A DNA stretch of 64,000 nt from Adineta steineri. Lineage: Eukaryota > Rotifera > Eurotatoria > Adinetida > Adinetidae. The stretch is taken from NCBI GenBank assembly GCA_905250115.1, contig CAJNOI010000006.1:973526-1037525 (forward strand). The letters are read 5' to 3'. Shown in pieces: positions 1 to 10,900 of the stretch (position 1 is the first letter of the stretch; the number at the start of each line of letters is the position of its first letter). The notes under the pieces are model-generated. The model searched no databases, was not told the DNA's origin, and saw nothing but the letters and a program-made list of their open reading frames with translations. The translations under genes and the position numbers were made by a program.

Positions 1-68
1 AACCGGCAGAGAAAAAAAATCTGTTATTCTAATAACATTATTTGTTGTCAGCTAGATGAAATTACACG

Positions 69-2542
69 ATGAGTGATTTGATTACTGAGCATTGTACTAC
101 ACTTGAAACATGGAAACAAAATAGTGAATATTATAAACAAGATGATGATATTTTAAATGATTTGGATACTGAATTACTTCGTCTGAAGTCATCAAATATT
201 GTCATTTTTCGTCAGGAATTAAATAAGGTAGTTACATTATTATGTACTAACGTTATTTATCTCAATGAAACAATACTAACATTTCTTCGTGATTATTTTA
301 TTGAATTATTTCAACAATGGCGTGAATTAACTTATTTTAATGATTCAAATGATTCTAATATATTCGAAAATTTATCAATAATATTTACAAATCTGTGTTA
401 CTCTAATCAATTAGAGAAAACATCTTTAATTGAAGAGTTTTGTGAATGTCTAAATACAATTGCTCGTATGGGACAACCTATGTTTACAAATTCACATATT
501 CCTGTTATAAATCGGCTACTTAATAGTTATCTCAATATTGAAAGTCATAATAAAAGTCAACTTATCGAAAATTCATTATTTAGAGTTGTTATAATAAAAT
601 GTCTTTGTGTTTCTTATACAGTTGAAATCTTTAATCAATTGAAAAGATCAGCAAAATCTGAAGAACGTTCTCTACCTGAAACATTTGTCTTCTCAGTATT
701 ATTACATTACGTTTCATGTTTGAGTACAAACCAACTTGAACAAAATGCACCTGATTTACGTAAACATTTACTTCCATCAATATATGATTTACTTAATGAT
801 TATGCAGTATCACTTACAGATTGGTCTAATTCAGCTATTAATATCCTTACAGATGTAACTACTACATTTCTTTATCGCGTAGACATGACTATGCCGCACG
901 ATGAAGATTTTGAAGTACAAGTTTCTATAATCAACGTTGCTATTCAAATCGTATTAGGACAATGTCGATCAGCAAAACTTCATCAAAATTGTATTCAGTA
1001 TGTTTACACAGGAACATTGTCGGATAACGTATTGGATTATTTAAAAAGTCAAAAATTAACACAAACAATGTTGAAATTATGTACTATGTATAAAGATGAA
1101 GCAGAAATTCAATTTAATATCTATCGAATATTAGCAGCAATAATGACAGAAGATGATATTAAACGACTTGATGATCCAGGAGCTATAGCTAAAGTATTTC
1201 TTGATCATTTAAGAGAAGTAATGAATTGGGTAGGATGGGAAGTACGATTGAAAAACTTATTATCGAGTTTAAAAAGTAAGTTTATCTATGTATTAATCTC
1301 ATTATTTAATTATTTTCTTTAATAGTCTTATTACAGCATGATCAAATTCGTGATGAAGTATATAAACAAGATGGCATACAACTTTTTATTAAATGTGCAA
1401 CTAAGACTAAATTTGAGGCACTTGTTCAACAGCGAGCACTTGAAAACCTGTTAATAATGTCATTTGATAAAAATGTTTGTAAAAATTTAAAAGAAAATAC
1501 TAGTTTTATTGAATATATTACAACAGTATCTAAAAATCCTACACAATCTGATTTGTAACGAGCAGCTGAAAGTTTATTATGGATATTAACCAAAGATGAA
1601 ACAACAGAAGTCTCACAAACGAATCAATCTTCAGAAACAACATATGATATTATGATTAGTTATTCACATAAAGATAAAGATCTATGTTTTCAACTTTATG
1701 ATCGTTTACAAAAAGATAATTTTCGTGTATGGTTAGATCGTGAACAAATGCATGGAACACCTTTAGAAGCGATGTCTAATGCAATTGAAAACTCTGAATT
1801 TGTATTTATTTGTATGTCTGATGGATATAAACAAAGTGGATATTGTAAAATGGAAGCATATTATGCATTAGAACGACAACGTTGTATAATTCCATTAGTT
1901 ATGAAATCCCAATATCGGCCTGATGGATGGCTTGGCATTGTTGTTACAGGTAGAATGCGTATTGATTTTCCGAAATATGGTTTTGATGATGCTTACGATA
2001 AATTAATGATTGAAATTGATCGAAATCGTAAAGAAAAAAAGATAGACATGAATCAAAATTCTGCACGTCATCATGAAATGCCGTCTGTTAGTAAACCATC
2101 ACATAATACACAGATTATAGAAGATAAAAAAGTATTAAAAGCGACTTATCAAGCAAAAAGGTAAGATTAATAATATACGATAAAATATAAATTATCTTTA
2201 ATTTTTAGTGACCATTGTTTACCTTCAAATATTGAACAATGGACAGTTGATGATGTTCAACAATTTTTTGTTAAACAGCAACTTGAAAATTTTTTACCTA
2301 TCTGTTCACAAATGAAAGGTACACGTCTTCTTGCATTATACAAAATGTGTATGACAAATTCACCAACAATGTTACAATCTCTTAATAATGAATTGACTAC
2401 GATGGAAAAGCATGGGGAAAGAAATGTTATAGGAATTGCAGAATATTTACAATTTTTAGAAGATATTAAACCTTTCGTGCCCATTTCAAACGAAAAATCT
2501 GATGTAACTGTGCCTCGATCATCTTTATGTACACTTTTGTAA
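69..2542 (+). CDS. ARM-like / TIR / SAM-like domain protein, interrupted by an in-frame stop
   Basis: Three exons fit splice signals and frame: 69-1275, 1326-2160, 2209-2542. Exon 1 and the start of exon 2 encode a long all-helical, leucine-rich stretch resembling an armadillo-type scaffold. A TIR domain follows at about 1640-2030 (starts DIMISYSHKDKD; box with RVWLDRE; then SGYCKMEAYYAL). The Glu of KMEAYYAL sits where the catalytic Glu of NADase TIR domains such as SARM1 lies. The C-terminus after the second intron (IEQWTVDDVQQFFVKQQLENF) looks like a SAM domain. Domain order is therefore ARM-TIR-SAM, unlike ARM-SAM-SAM-TIR of SARM1. A TAA at 1556-1558 interrupts the frame between ARM and TIR, although the frame continues open on both sides. 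The gene may be a nonsense allele or early pseudogene, or it may yield separate ARM and TIR-SAM products. A TIR-SAM product could start at the ATG at 1652. The role (NAD+ hydrolysis, stress or innate signalling) is inferred from family only. Confidence 0.8.
1556..1558 (+). other. In-frame TAA nonsense codon in the ARM-TIR-SAM gene
   Basis: Reading exon 2 from 1326 in the frame set by exon 1 gives ...NPTQSDL, then TAA, then RAAESLLWILTKDE, and the frame runs on into the TIR domain. A single C-to-T change of a CAA Gln codon would explain it. No GT-AG intron of normal length can remove it; the only GT...AG around it is 11 nt. Confidence 0.85.
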
Positions 2543-3059
2543 TATTTGTTGTACAATAAATATTCTGAATAAACTAATTTAGATATATAGATGTTAAAAA
2601 ATGAATACAGAATACAAGAAAATGTATTTGCTAGACCTCTTGATCATGAATGAAGAAAGGATTGCATGACGACATCTATGTTATAGGCATTCTTATTAGT
2701 TCTTAATAGTGTAGCCAATGAAATGAATTCATGCTAGTATCTAATTTTATATGTATTCGTATTCAATATAGCATTAAATCTAAAGTTGACTAAACCCTAT
2801 TATTTATTTATTTATACTTGAAAACACTTGGTATCAAAAATAGCCATGAAAATATTTATATAAATGATTAAAATTATACGTCCAAGGTAATATTCTATTA
2901 TATGCACTTTTATTTTTTATTAGATATCTTTTTAGTTTATAGATTTATTTGTCTCCTATATCAAATACCAGCATACGTTTTCACATCGTGAAGGTACTGA
3001 TAGATAATTCTATGTGATTTTAATGATATATTTACTTTAATCTATACTTAAAAGCAGTC
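2543..3059. other. Intergenic, no gene seen
   Basis: AT-rich spacer between the TIR gene and SMARCB1. No open frame with coding character on either strand. The last bases before the SMARCB1 ATG carry AG dinucleotides (3053-3057) that could serve as a 3' splice site. Confidence 0.6.
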
Positions 3060-4771
3060 ATGGCAACAACCAAAAAATCGACCACTACATTGAACACTTA
3101 TGGTGAACGTCCCGTACCATATCAATTTCCTGATATTCAAGAAAAAATGTATATTGGATCAGAAGTAAATAAAATTTTTAGACTGTATCTTTGCTTATTC
3201 TTTCATTTTCTGTTCTGTTCGTTTTTTTTTTTGTAAGGTGGGTAACTATTTACGTTTATTTCGCGGAACACTCTACAAAAAATATCCATCTTTATGGCGA
3301 CGTATGATTACATTGGAAGAACGGAAATGGCTAATTAAACAAGGTTAATCATTGATTTTCTTCATTATGATTTGTAAACGTTTCTTATCAATTAAGGTTG
3401 CTCGGAATCTTCATTACCAACAAATTTAACTTTATTACGTGAAAGTGAAGTTGATGAAATATTGGGTGGACACGACGAAAAATATCGAGCATCAACAATG
3501 AATACAGATTCAACCGTAACACGAACGTATGAGTAGTTCATTATTTGGAGAGAAAAAGACTAGCTTCTTTTTTTTCTATATTAGAGATAAACCAAAACGA
3601 ACCACAACTTTACCAACACTTTCAACTAATTCTCATTATTTGGATGCTGTACCAACTGCTACACCTGTAAATAGAAATCGAACAATGATAAAGAAAAAGA
3701 CATTCCCTATATGGTATGAATATTTGACTTTGTTTTATCATAAAATATATCTTTTCTTTTGCTCATAGCTTTGATTATGTGGATACAGCACGTAATCTTG
3801 ACAATGCTGAACAACTCGAAGATCTTGTACCTATTCGATTAGATATGGATATCGAAGGACAAAAATTACGAGATACATTTACATGGAATAAAAATGGTTG
3901 ATTTTTCTTAAGAAAATTTTGTTTTATAATATCTATCCTCTTCTTCTTTTGTATAGAACAATTAATTACACCAGAAATCTTTGCTGAAGTACTCTGTGAT
4001 GATTTGGATTTAAATCCTATTGTATTTGTACCAGCTATTACACAAGCTATACGACAACAACTTGAAGCCCATCATAATAATCTTCTTAAAGACAATAGTG
4101 ATCAACGTGTCACAATTAAAGTAAGATGAAATTATGAGTAATCGCACATAATCTATTCGTTTTCACACGGTATAATTGACCTTTCGATAGTTTTTATGGA
4201 TCTGACATTTATCCTAAATCAATTGATTTTATACTCATCTTTTTTTTAGTTAAATATTCATATTGGCAATGTTAGTTTAGTTGATCGATTTGAATGGGAT
4301 ATGTCAGATAATCAAAATAGTCCAGAAGATTTTGCTCGTGTATTAGCATCGGAATTAGGTATAATTTATAAATATTAAAAACAATAATATATGAAATTTT
4401 TTTAAAGGTCTTGGTGGTGAATTTGTAACAGCAATTGCATATAGTATTCGTGGACAACTTAGTTGGTATCATAAAACATCTTCATATAGGTTTATTAGAA
4501 TAAAAACTATTTTCAATATTAGACTAATTTTATTTTATTATAGTGAAACATCAATGCCAATCATTGATGTTGGTATGCGTACACATAATGATGCTGAAGA
4601 GTATTGCCCGTTTCTAGAAACATTAACGGATGCTGAAATGGATAAAAAGATTCGTGATCAAGATCGAAATACAAGGTACAATGAAAAAATTAAAAATAAA
4701 AATATATATATTCATTTATTTTTCTTCTCAGACGTATTCGTCGTTTGGCTCATACAGGTTCATCTTGGTAG
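3060..4771 (+). CDS. SMARCB1: SMARCB1 / SNF5 / INI1, core subunit of SWI/SNF (BAF) chromatin remodeler
   Basis: Ten exons join in frame: 3060-3164, 3238-3343, 3397-3526, 3585-3713, 3769-3896, 3957-4120, 4250-4358, 4408-4489, 4544-4675, 4732-4771. The N-terminus has the family winged-helix signature (YIGSE, then [20 protein letters not shown]). The two SNF5 repeats follow ([19 protein letters not shown]; and [20 protein letters not shown]). The protein ends [13 protein letters not shown], matching the conserved C-terminal basic helix of SNF5 proteins. SMARCB1 anchors SWI/SNF to the nucleosome acidic patch in the nucleus. The start is the first ATG of the family-like N-terminus. ATAD1 starts only 155 nt downstream on the same strand. 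The gene looks intact. Confidence 0.96.
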
Positions 4772-4926
4772 AAACAAACTTTTTTTAGTTTCTATTGTTT
4801 TTTTTTCCTCTTTTTTGTTTTGTTGTTGAAAACTAAAAATATTTGATTGATATTAGAAAAACAAAATTGTGCATAATAAAAGAAAATAAAATATTAAGTT
4901 TTTGTTTTCAGAAAGAATAGAAAAAC

Positions 4927-6417
4927 ATGGTTACACCATCAAAGCTTGCTCAGGATTTAACTGAAACATCACGTTTTATTAATTTCAAAGATCCTCAAAT
5001 GCGCTCATTGATATTATCATTAGGCACACGTACGTTAGCATTGTTTGGTTCAATGGTTTTTAGTTATTTTTTAATCCGCTATGCACTTAAACATCTTGAT
5101 CCAACACATGAAGAAAAAAAACGTCAAAAAGAATTAGCAGAAATCATATCGAAAAAAATGAATTTACCAAAATCACTTGTAAATAATTTTAATGAATATG
5201 AAATGTGTCTTCTAGCAGATTTAATTAATCCAATTGATATTAAAGTTACTTGGCAAGACATCGGAGGTTTAGATGATATTATTGATAATGTTAGACAAAC
5301 TGTTATTTATCCATTACAACATCCGGAATTATTTAGTCAATCGAAATTATTAACAACACCAAAAGGTGTTTTACTTTATGGACCACCAGGATGTGGAAAA
5401 ACTATGTTAGCTAAAGCAATCGCCAGAGAAGCCGGAGCAAATTTTATTAACCTTCAAGTAAATATTCATTTTGAAAAACTTTAATTAAACATTCATAGAT
5501 ATCGATTAATACTTTGTTTTTGATACAAAAGAACATCCTTAGGATATAAAACTAATATCTATATTGACGATGAAAAAGAAGAAACAAAATAGGGAAATGC
5601 TGTGCGACACACATTTTACCCTTGGGGGTGCCGGCGATAGAAACGTTTGTTTATTTCGGTAAACAAAACAAAGATACAAAGTGTATCGTAAATTATAACA
5701 TATTTTGTATATCTTGTTTTTTGTTTAGGTAACATCTTTATTAGATAAATGGTATGGTGAATCACAAAAACGTACAGCAGCTATATTTTCATTAGCTAAA
5801 AAATTGCAACCAACAATTATCTTCATTGATGAAATTGATTCATTTATGCGTACACGTCAAAATGATGATCATGAATGTACACGAATGGTACATATATATA
5901 GATTTAATTATAATGATATAAATCATTGTTTTTCTTTTAGGTTAAAACTCAATTTATGACATTATGGGATGGTTTAGAAACGGATGACGCTGATCCAACA
6001 TCAAATCGTATACTTATCATTGGGGCAACAAATCGTGCACAAGATTTAGATGCAGCTATTCTACGTCGTATGCCAACACGTTATCATATTCAATCACCGA
6101 ATATCAATCAACGTATTAAAATATTTGAATTGGTATTAAATAATGAGAATCTTGATACAGATGTTGATTTAGAAGAATTAGCACAACAAACAACAAATTA
6201 TACGGGTAGTGATATTAATGAAATATGTCGACAAGCTGCAATGCAACGTATTGTTGAAATATGTAATAAATATTCAACAACAACAACAACAACAAATGAA
6301 GAAGATCATTTATCTCAATTAAGACCTATAACACGAGCAGACTTTCTTGAGGCATTGAAACAAGTACGCGAGAGCCATCAACATCATCATGCATTTAATA
6401 GATTAACACTTGATTGA
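4927..6417 (+). CDS. ATAD1: ATAD1 / Msp1, outer mitochondrial membrane AAA ATPase extracting mislocalised proteins
   Basis: Three exons: 4927-5457, 5729-5887, 5941-6417. An N-terminal membrane anchor ([20 protein letters not shown], residues about 37-58) precedes the linker and the AAA module. Walker A is GPPGCGKT, Walker B is IIFIDEID, and the sensor/arginine-finger part reads [29 protein letters not shown] is the usual Msp1 entry to the AAA domain. The family pulls mistargeted tail-anchored proteins from the outer mitochondrial and peroxisomal membranes, and in animals also acts on AMPA receptors. The first intron is longer (271 nt) than its neighbours. A TTTTGTTTTCAG acceptor-like site ends at 4911, 15 nt before the ATG. 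The C-terminus has a Thr run followed by a His-rich stretch, probably lineage-specific. Confidence 0.95.
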
Positions 6418-6537
6418 TTAACATAAATTGATTGTTTTTGAAAAAAAGTCCCTTAAAAATAAAAAAAACTATATTTACTTCTATTGATATGAGAAACATA
6501 TTCGTATTTATAATTAACTTTTAGATAAAAGATAAAA

Positions 6538-6786
6538 ATGATACAAAATAATGAGAATTCCTCTGTGTCAAAACGATATTCTTTATCTTCTTTAATACCT
6601 ACTCAATATATTGCTATTGGTTCTATTGTTCTCATTGGACTATTGAATATGTATAAAGGTTTATTTCGATTTTCATTTGGATTTCTGGCTGGTGCAGGTA
6701 TTGGTGGAGTCATTGGTTTTATTTTTGCTGATAGTCCTGTTGGACAATTTATATTACGACAACGATCAAAACCTCAACGATCTTAA
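6538..6786 (+). CDS. Small membrane protein, 82 aa, function unknown
   Basis: A single-exon ORF with coding-like codon use. A polar N-terminus is followed by two hydrophobic segments (about residues 21-40 and 46-67). The second is glycine-rich (FGFLAGAGIGGVIGFIF), and a short basic tail follows (RQRSKPQRS). I do not recognise the family. It lies 120 nt after ATAD1 and 150 nt before the methylglyoxal synthase on the same strand. A 3' splice-like ACTTTTAG ends at 6524, 13 nt before the ATG, which supports it as a transcribed unit. A mitochondrial or other small integral membrane protein is possible but not shown. Confidence 0.6.
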   Translation: MIQNNENSSVSKRYSLSSLIPTQYIAIGSIVLIGLLNMYKGLFRFSFGFLAGAGIGGVIGFIFADSPVGQFILRQRSKPQRS

Positions 6787-6936
6787 TCATTTTTTTGTGA
6801 TATATTCGTTTGTTTTTTTGATATTGTAGAATAAATCAAACTTAATCGCGCTATTAGATAAATAAAAGTTTGCTACTTTTTTACAATCAATTGATATTTT
6901 AATCTTTCGATTTTAGATATATATTTTTAATAAATA

Positions 6937-7413
6937 ATGTCATCTAAAGATGAATGTCAATCATTTGAAATCGGTATACGTAAACGTATTGCTCTAGTTG
7001 CACATGATAATAAAAAAAGTGAATTAATTGAATGGGTTAAACGAAATCATGATCAATTAATACAACATGAACTTCATGCAACTGGTACAACAGGTTCTTT
7101 AATTGAAGCTGTATTAGGTATTCCAGTTATTAAGTACAAATCTGGTCCATTAGGTGGTGATCAACAACTTGGAGCTAAAATAGCTGAACAATCTATAGAT
7201 ATGCTTATTTTTATTGCTGATCCACTTGAAGCACAACCACATGATTCTGATATTCGAGCATTAACACGTTTAGCAAGTGTTTGGAATATCCCAATGGCAT
7301 GTAATTTATCAACAGCTGATTTTCTTCTTACTTCTCCATATATGATAAATACATATAAACGTATTGTACCAACATTTGAACATTATTTAAAACGAAATAT
7401 TAAAATAAATTAA
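6937..7413 (+). CDS. mgsA: Methylglyoxal synthase, bacterial type (candidate horizontally acquired gene)
   Basis: An intronless 158-aa ORF matching methylglyoxal synthase along its whole length; the bacterial enzyme is about 150 aa. Visible family motifs are RIALVAHDNKK near the N-terminus, HATGTTG (phosphate-binding loop), SGPLGGDQQLGA (containing the catalytic Asp), DPLEAQPHDSD (second active-site Asp) and NIPMACNLSTADF. The enzyme converts dihydroxyacetone phosphate to methylglyoxal and phosphate, bypassing lower glycolysis. It is essentially a bacterial enzyme, so its place between animal genes is unusual. Codon use is AT-rich like its neighbours, and a CGATTTTAG acceptor-like site ends at 6916, 20 nt before the ATG. 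Both suggest a domesticated nuclear gene rather than contamination. No organelle-targeting signal is evident. Confidence 0.93.
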   Translation: MSSKDECQSFEIGIRKRIALVAHDNKKSELIEWVKRNHDQLIQHELHATGTTGSLIEAVLGIPVIKYKSGPLGGDQQLGAKIAEQSIDMLIFIADPLEAQPHDSDIRALTRLASVWNIPMACNLSTADFLLTSPYMINTYKRIVPTFEHYLKRNIKIN

Positions 7414-7926
7414 TCTCATTAACAATTACTCTTATGTATTGTAGTTTTGCATTTTATTTGTATCTTATATAGAGAATTTAGTTGCTATATTTTAATAAAA
7501 TATTTTTTTTGTAATTCTCAAGGAAATGTTTAATTAAATAAACTTATTTCCATTGATATAATTCTACTTTGAATAGTGACATCTAATGGATTATTTATTA
7601 TTATTATTAAAGAGAATTTGATTGACAGATGTACTAACACTTCAAAAGATCTTTGAAGTAATTTGTCATGTTATTGATATAGAATGGTAATATAAACAAT
7701 TTTCATTGGTGTATATTTTTCTCCAATAATTATTTCGAGAGAAGAATTCTCGGATCGAATGACTAATAAGTCTTAAATTGATTGTCTTTTTTTCTTTCTT
7801 TCTTTCTTTCCATTTAGTTCTAAGTCATGTTATTTATCTTTGTTGTAGCAGATCCAATGCAATATTCTTAGATAGATTTACTTTCTGATTTGGTTATATT
7901 TTGGGTTATTTTGTGTATACAGATAG
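7414..7926. other. Intergenic spacer before CLASP, with a short TTTC repeat
   Basis: No coding frame seen. A (TTTC)n tract lies at about 7791-7812. A TGTGTATACAG acceptor-like site ends at 7922, 4 nt before the CLASP ATG. Confidence 0.6.
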
Positions 7927-10900
7927 ATGGCAGATATGTCAGCAATAACAAAATATAAAAATCTTGGTCAATTTTATCCTCATGTTTTATCAAAAGAACC
8001 AAATGTACGATTAGAATGTTTTATTTCATTGGAACATTATTTAACTGATGTAAATAACTCAATTGAATGTGAAGATTTCGAAGGATTTATAAAAGGTTTA
8101 TTGAAATGGATTGAAGGTAGTAATTATCGGGTATAATTTATATGTCAATTATAATTATATCAATTATTATTATTAAATATTTTATTCAGATTTCTTCTAA
8201 TGGTATTCGGATATTAGAATTATTTACTGAACGATTAAATTCATATGAATTTGAACATTATCTTGATAATGGTACATATACATATATATATATTTGTTTA
8301 GAAAAGAAAAATCTCTTTTGTTTTATTTAGTTGTATCAGTTACAACTGATCGACTTGGTGATGGAAAGGATCAAGTAACAGACAAAAAAAAAATTAAAAA
8401 ACAAATTATAAATTCTATGTAATTTTTATTAAGGTTCGAGACGCAGCTAGTCATCTACTATTAAAATTAATGAGAAAATATACCCCACAAGTATATATAT
8501 ATTTCTTTCTTCTTTTTTTTTAAATTAAAATTTTTATTTAAGCGAATCTGGGATCTAATTCAACCATTAGCATTTGAAAATAAACAATTTCGTATAAAAG
8601 AAGAAACTCAACGATTACTTATCCGAACATTAAATGAGTATGTAGACATTCCAATGATGAATATTGTTTAACGATAAATGACATTGTTCATTGTATATAA
8701 TGGAGAAATATGCGGAAGAACAATTTTCCGAAGTAAAAAGAATCGAGAAGAGAAAAAAAAGGAGTTTTCTTTTATCTCATGTCAGTCAACTATTAACATA
8801 TAGAAGGCTGTATGACACTACAATGTTAACAATCGACCTTTAAAATTGTTCTTTTTTTTTGTCTTGATAAAAATAGTAGTGAACTTCTTACTCTTTGTTT
8901 ATTATTATAATGTCCGTCAGGGTTTTCTTTCAAGGAAAAGTGAGGGTGTTGCTAGTAGCGAGAAATTACTTGAACGGTAAACAAATATATATATGTCTTC
9001 TATTTGAACGTACATTTAATTGACAGTTACTCAATTTGACTCTCCTTTCTCTCTCTCTCCTCGAATTTTATAAACACTTTTATATGTGTCTGCGTCCTTC
9101 TGGCATCCATAATTAAAATGATGCTATGGTAAAAAAAAAAGGAAAGCAGAAGTACGAGAAAGAAAGAGGAAGAAGCAAATGTACGAACAGCTGCCCGACG
9201 GTCAACGACCGTGAGTAACAACATGCAGCACCATCAATACACATAAAATATATATTGTGGAAAGAAAAAAAAAAAAGACCATGTCTTCTGTCTGATTGCA
9301 TTCACATTTACTACATATACATATATATAAACGGACTTTTTGCTCTTCTTCTTCTCCTTCTTTTGTTTCTTCTTTTTTTTCTCATGTTTCACATACTGTT
9401 TTCTATAAATACAAAAAATATATTACTGAATAATAAGTAAAAATTCTTCTATATTTGACAATAACATATACAACTAGAACTATGTTAACGAATCAATCCA
9501 AAACGTTTACAACTAAATATCCTTCGATCTCAGAGTAAGTTCATTACTATTATTTTATTCTACTAGTTGAACGATAAATAAGTACTTTTTTTTCCCCTAA
9601 TATATCAAGCTAATGTACGACATAAAACATAAGAAAAAAAGAATAATTTATAATATCTAATAGTAGACACGTTGTATTAATGAACATTTCTTTGTCATTA
9701 ATGTTTCATTTTTTTTCTTGTCAATTGATATAAGTATTATATCGTAACTATAGGATACCTTGACGCGTACTTATTCGTTTGGACACGAAGATGTAACTTC
9801 CATTCTATTTATACATATCATGAAAGGCAGCGCGTAGAATGTATAAAGCAAAAGAGATAGGGATATATTGATCGTTAGAGTATGTTATGCAAGAAAAGAA
9901 TGACATATCTCTCTCTCGCTAACGATCACTATCACCATCGCCACTATCCGTTTTTTGTCTAAGCGAGTGTTGCTGTTGTTGTTGTTATCAAAAGGATTAT
10001 AGATCTTTTCTATACGTATTGTTTGTCATCGTTTTGACTGTGTCTATGTGTATTGACGACTGTTAGTCAAGCTATATAAGCAGGTGATTTCCCATTTTCT
10101 TACTAATAGTGGTCAGTAGACAAAAGATAACAACGAAAAGGATTAGAATCTTTCATTGTTACTATCTTGTCTAGTCAAGATGAGACGAACTTATTCAACA
10201 CAGATTATCAATGATAGGTGAGTAAAATAAATGAGAATAAAATTGTTCTTCATTTTTTTATCATTAAGTTGATACATATTTATAATTATGAATAAATGAG
10301 AAATTTATTGATATTTTTCATTTTTTCTTATTTAGATTCGGTACATCAACAATTCAATTAAATAAACTTGTTCCATTAATTTGTAAACTTGTATCTGATT
10401 CAAATGGAACTGTATGTCTTGAAATTATATTAATTGAATGATTGATTTATATAGATTACACTTTTTTTCTCTAGGTTCGTCAACAAGCAATCGATACACT
10501 TGTAGAAATTTATCGTCATGTTGGTGAAAAAGTTCGAGGTGATATAGCTAAGCGGGACATACCAGAGGCTAAGTAAATGATTACTTTTCTTTTTTTTCTT
10601 TCAAACAAATTCTTTGTTATTGTTTAAGATTAAAACAACTTTATGATAAATTCGATGACGTTGTCGCAAGTGGACGAATGATTGCTAAAATGTCTGATTC
10701 AACAGATGGTAGTGCTTCATCTTCTTTACCCCACGGTAAGAAACAAAAAAGTTCAATATGATTATGTATTAAAGATACCATAAATTTATGTCTGGCAAAG
10801 CATTTGTAGTTTATTGTTCATCTGAATTTGCACGTGTATTTATATATATACATATATATATATATACATTCATATACATCCCTTCTTTGCATAAAAAGAA

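Noticed and set aside
9027..9440. Overlapping ORFs of about 60-65 codons on both strands
   Set aside because: They are low-complexity (Phe/Leu/Tyr runs from CT and AT tracts), lie in the CLASP first intron region and have no splice or homology support.
9851..9960. Possible microRNA-type hairpin around GATCGTTAG ... CTAACGATC
   Set aside because: Only about 9 bp pair perfectly and the rest of the arms do not form a continuous stem; not enough for a microRNA call.
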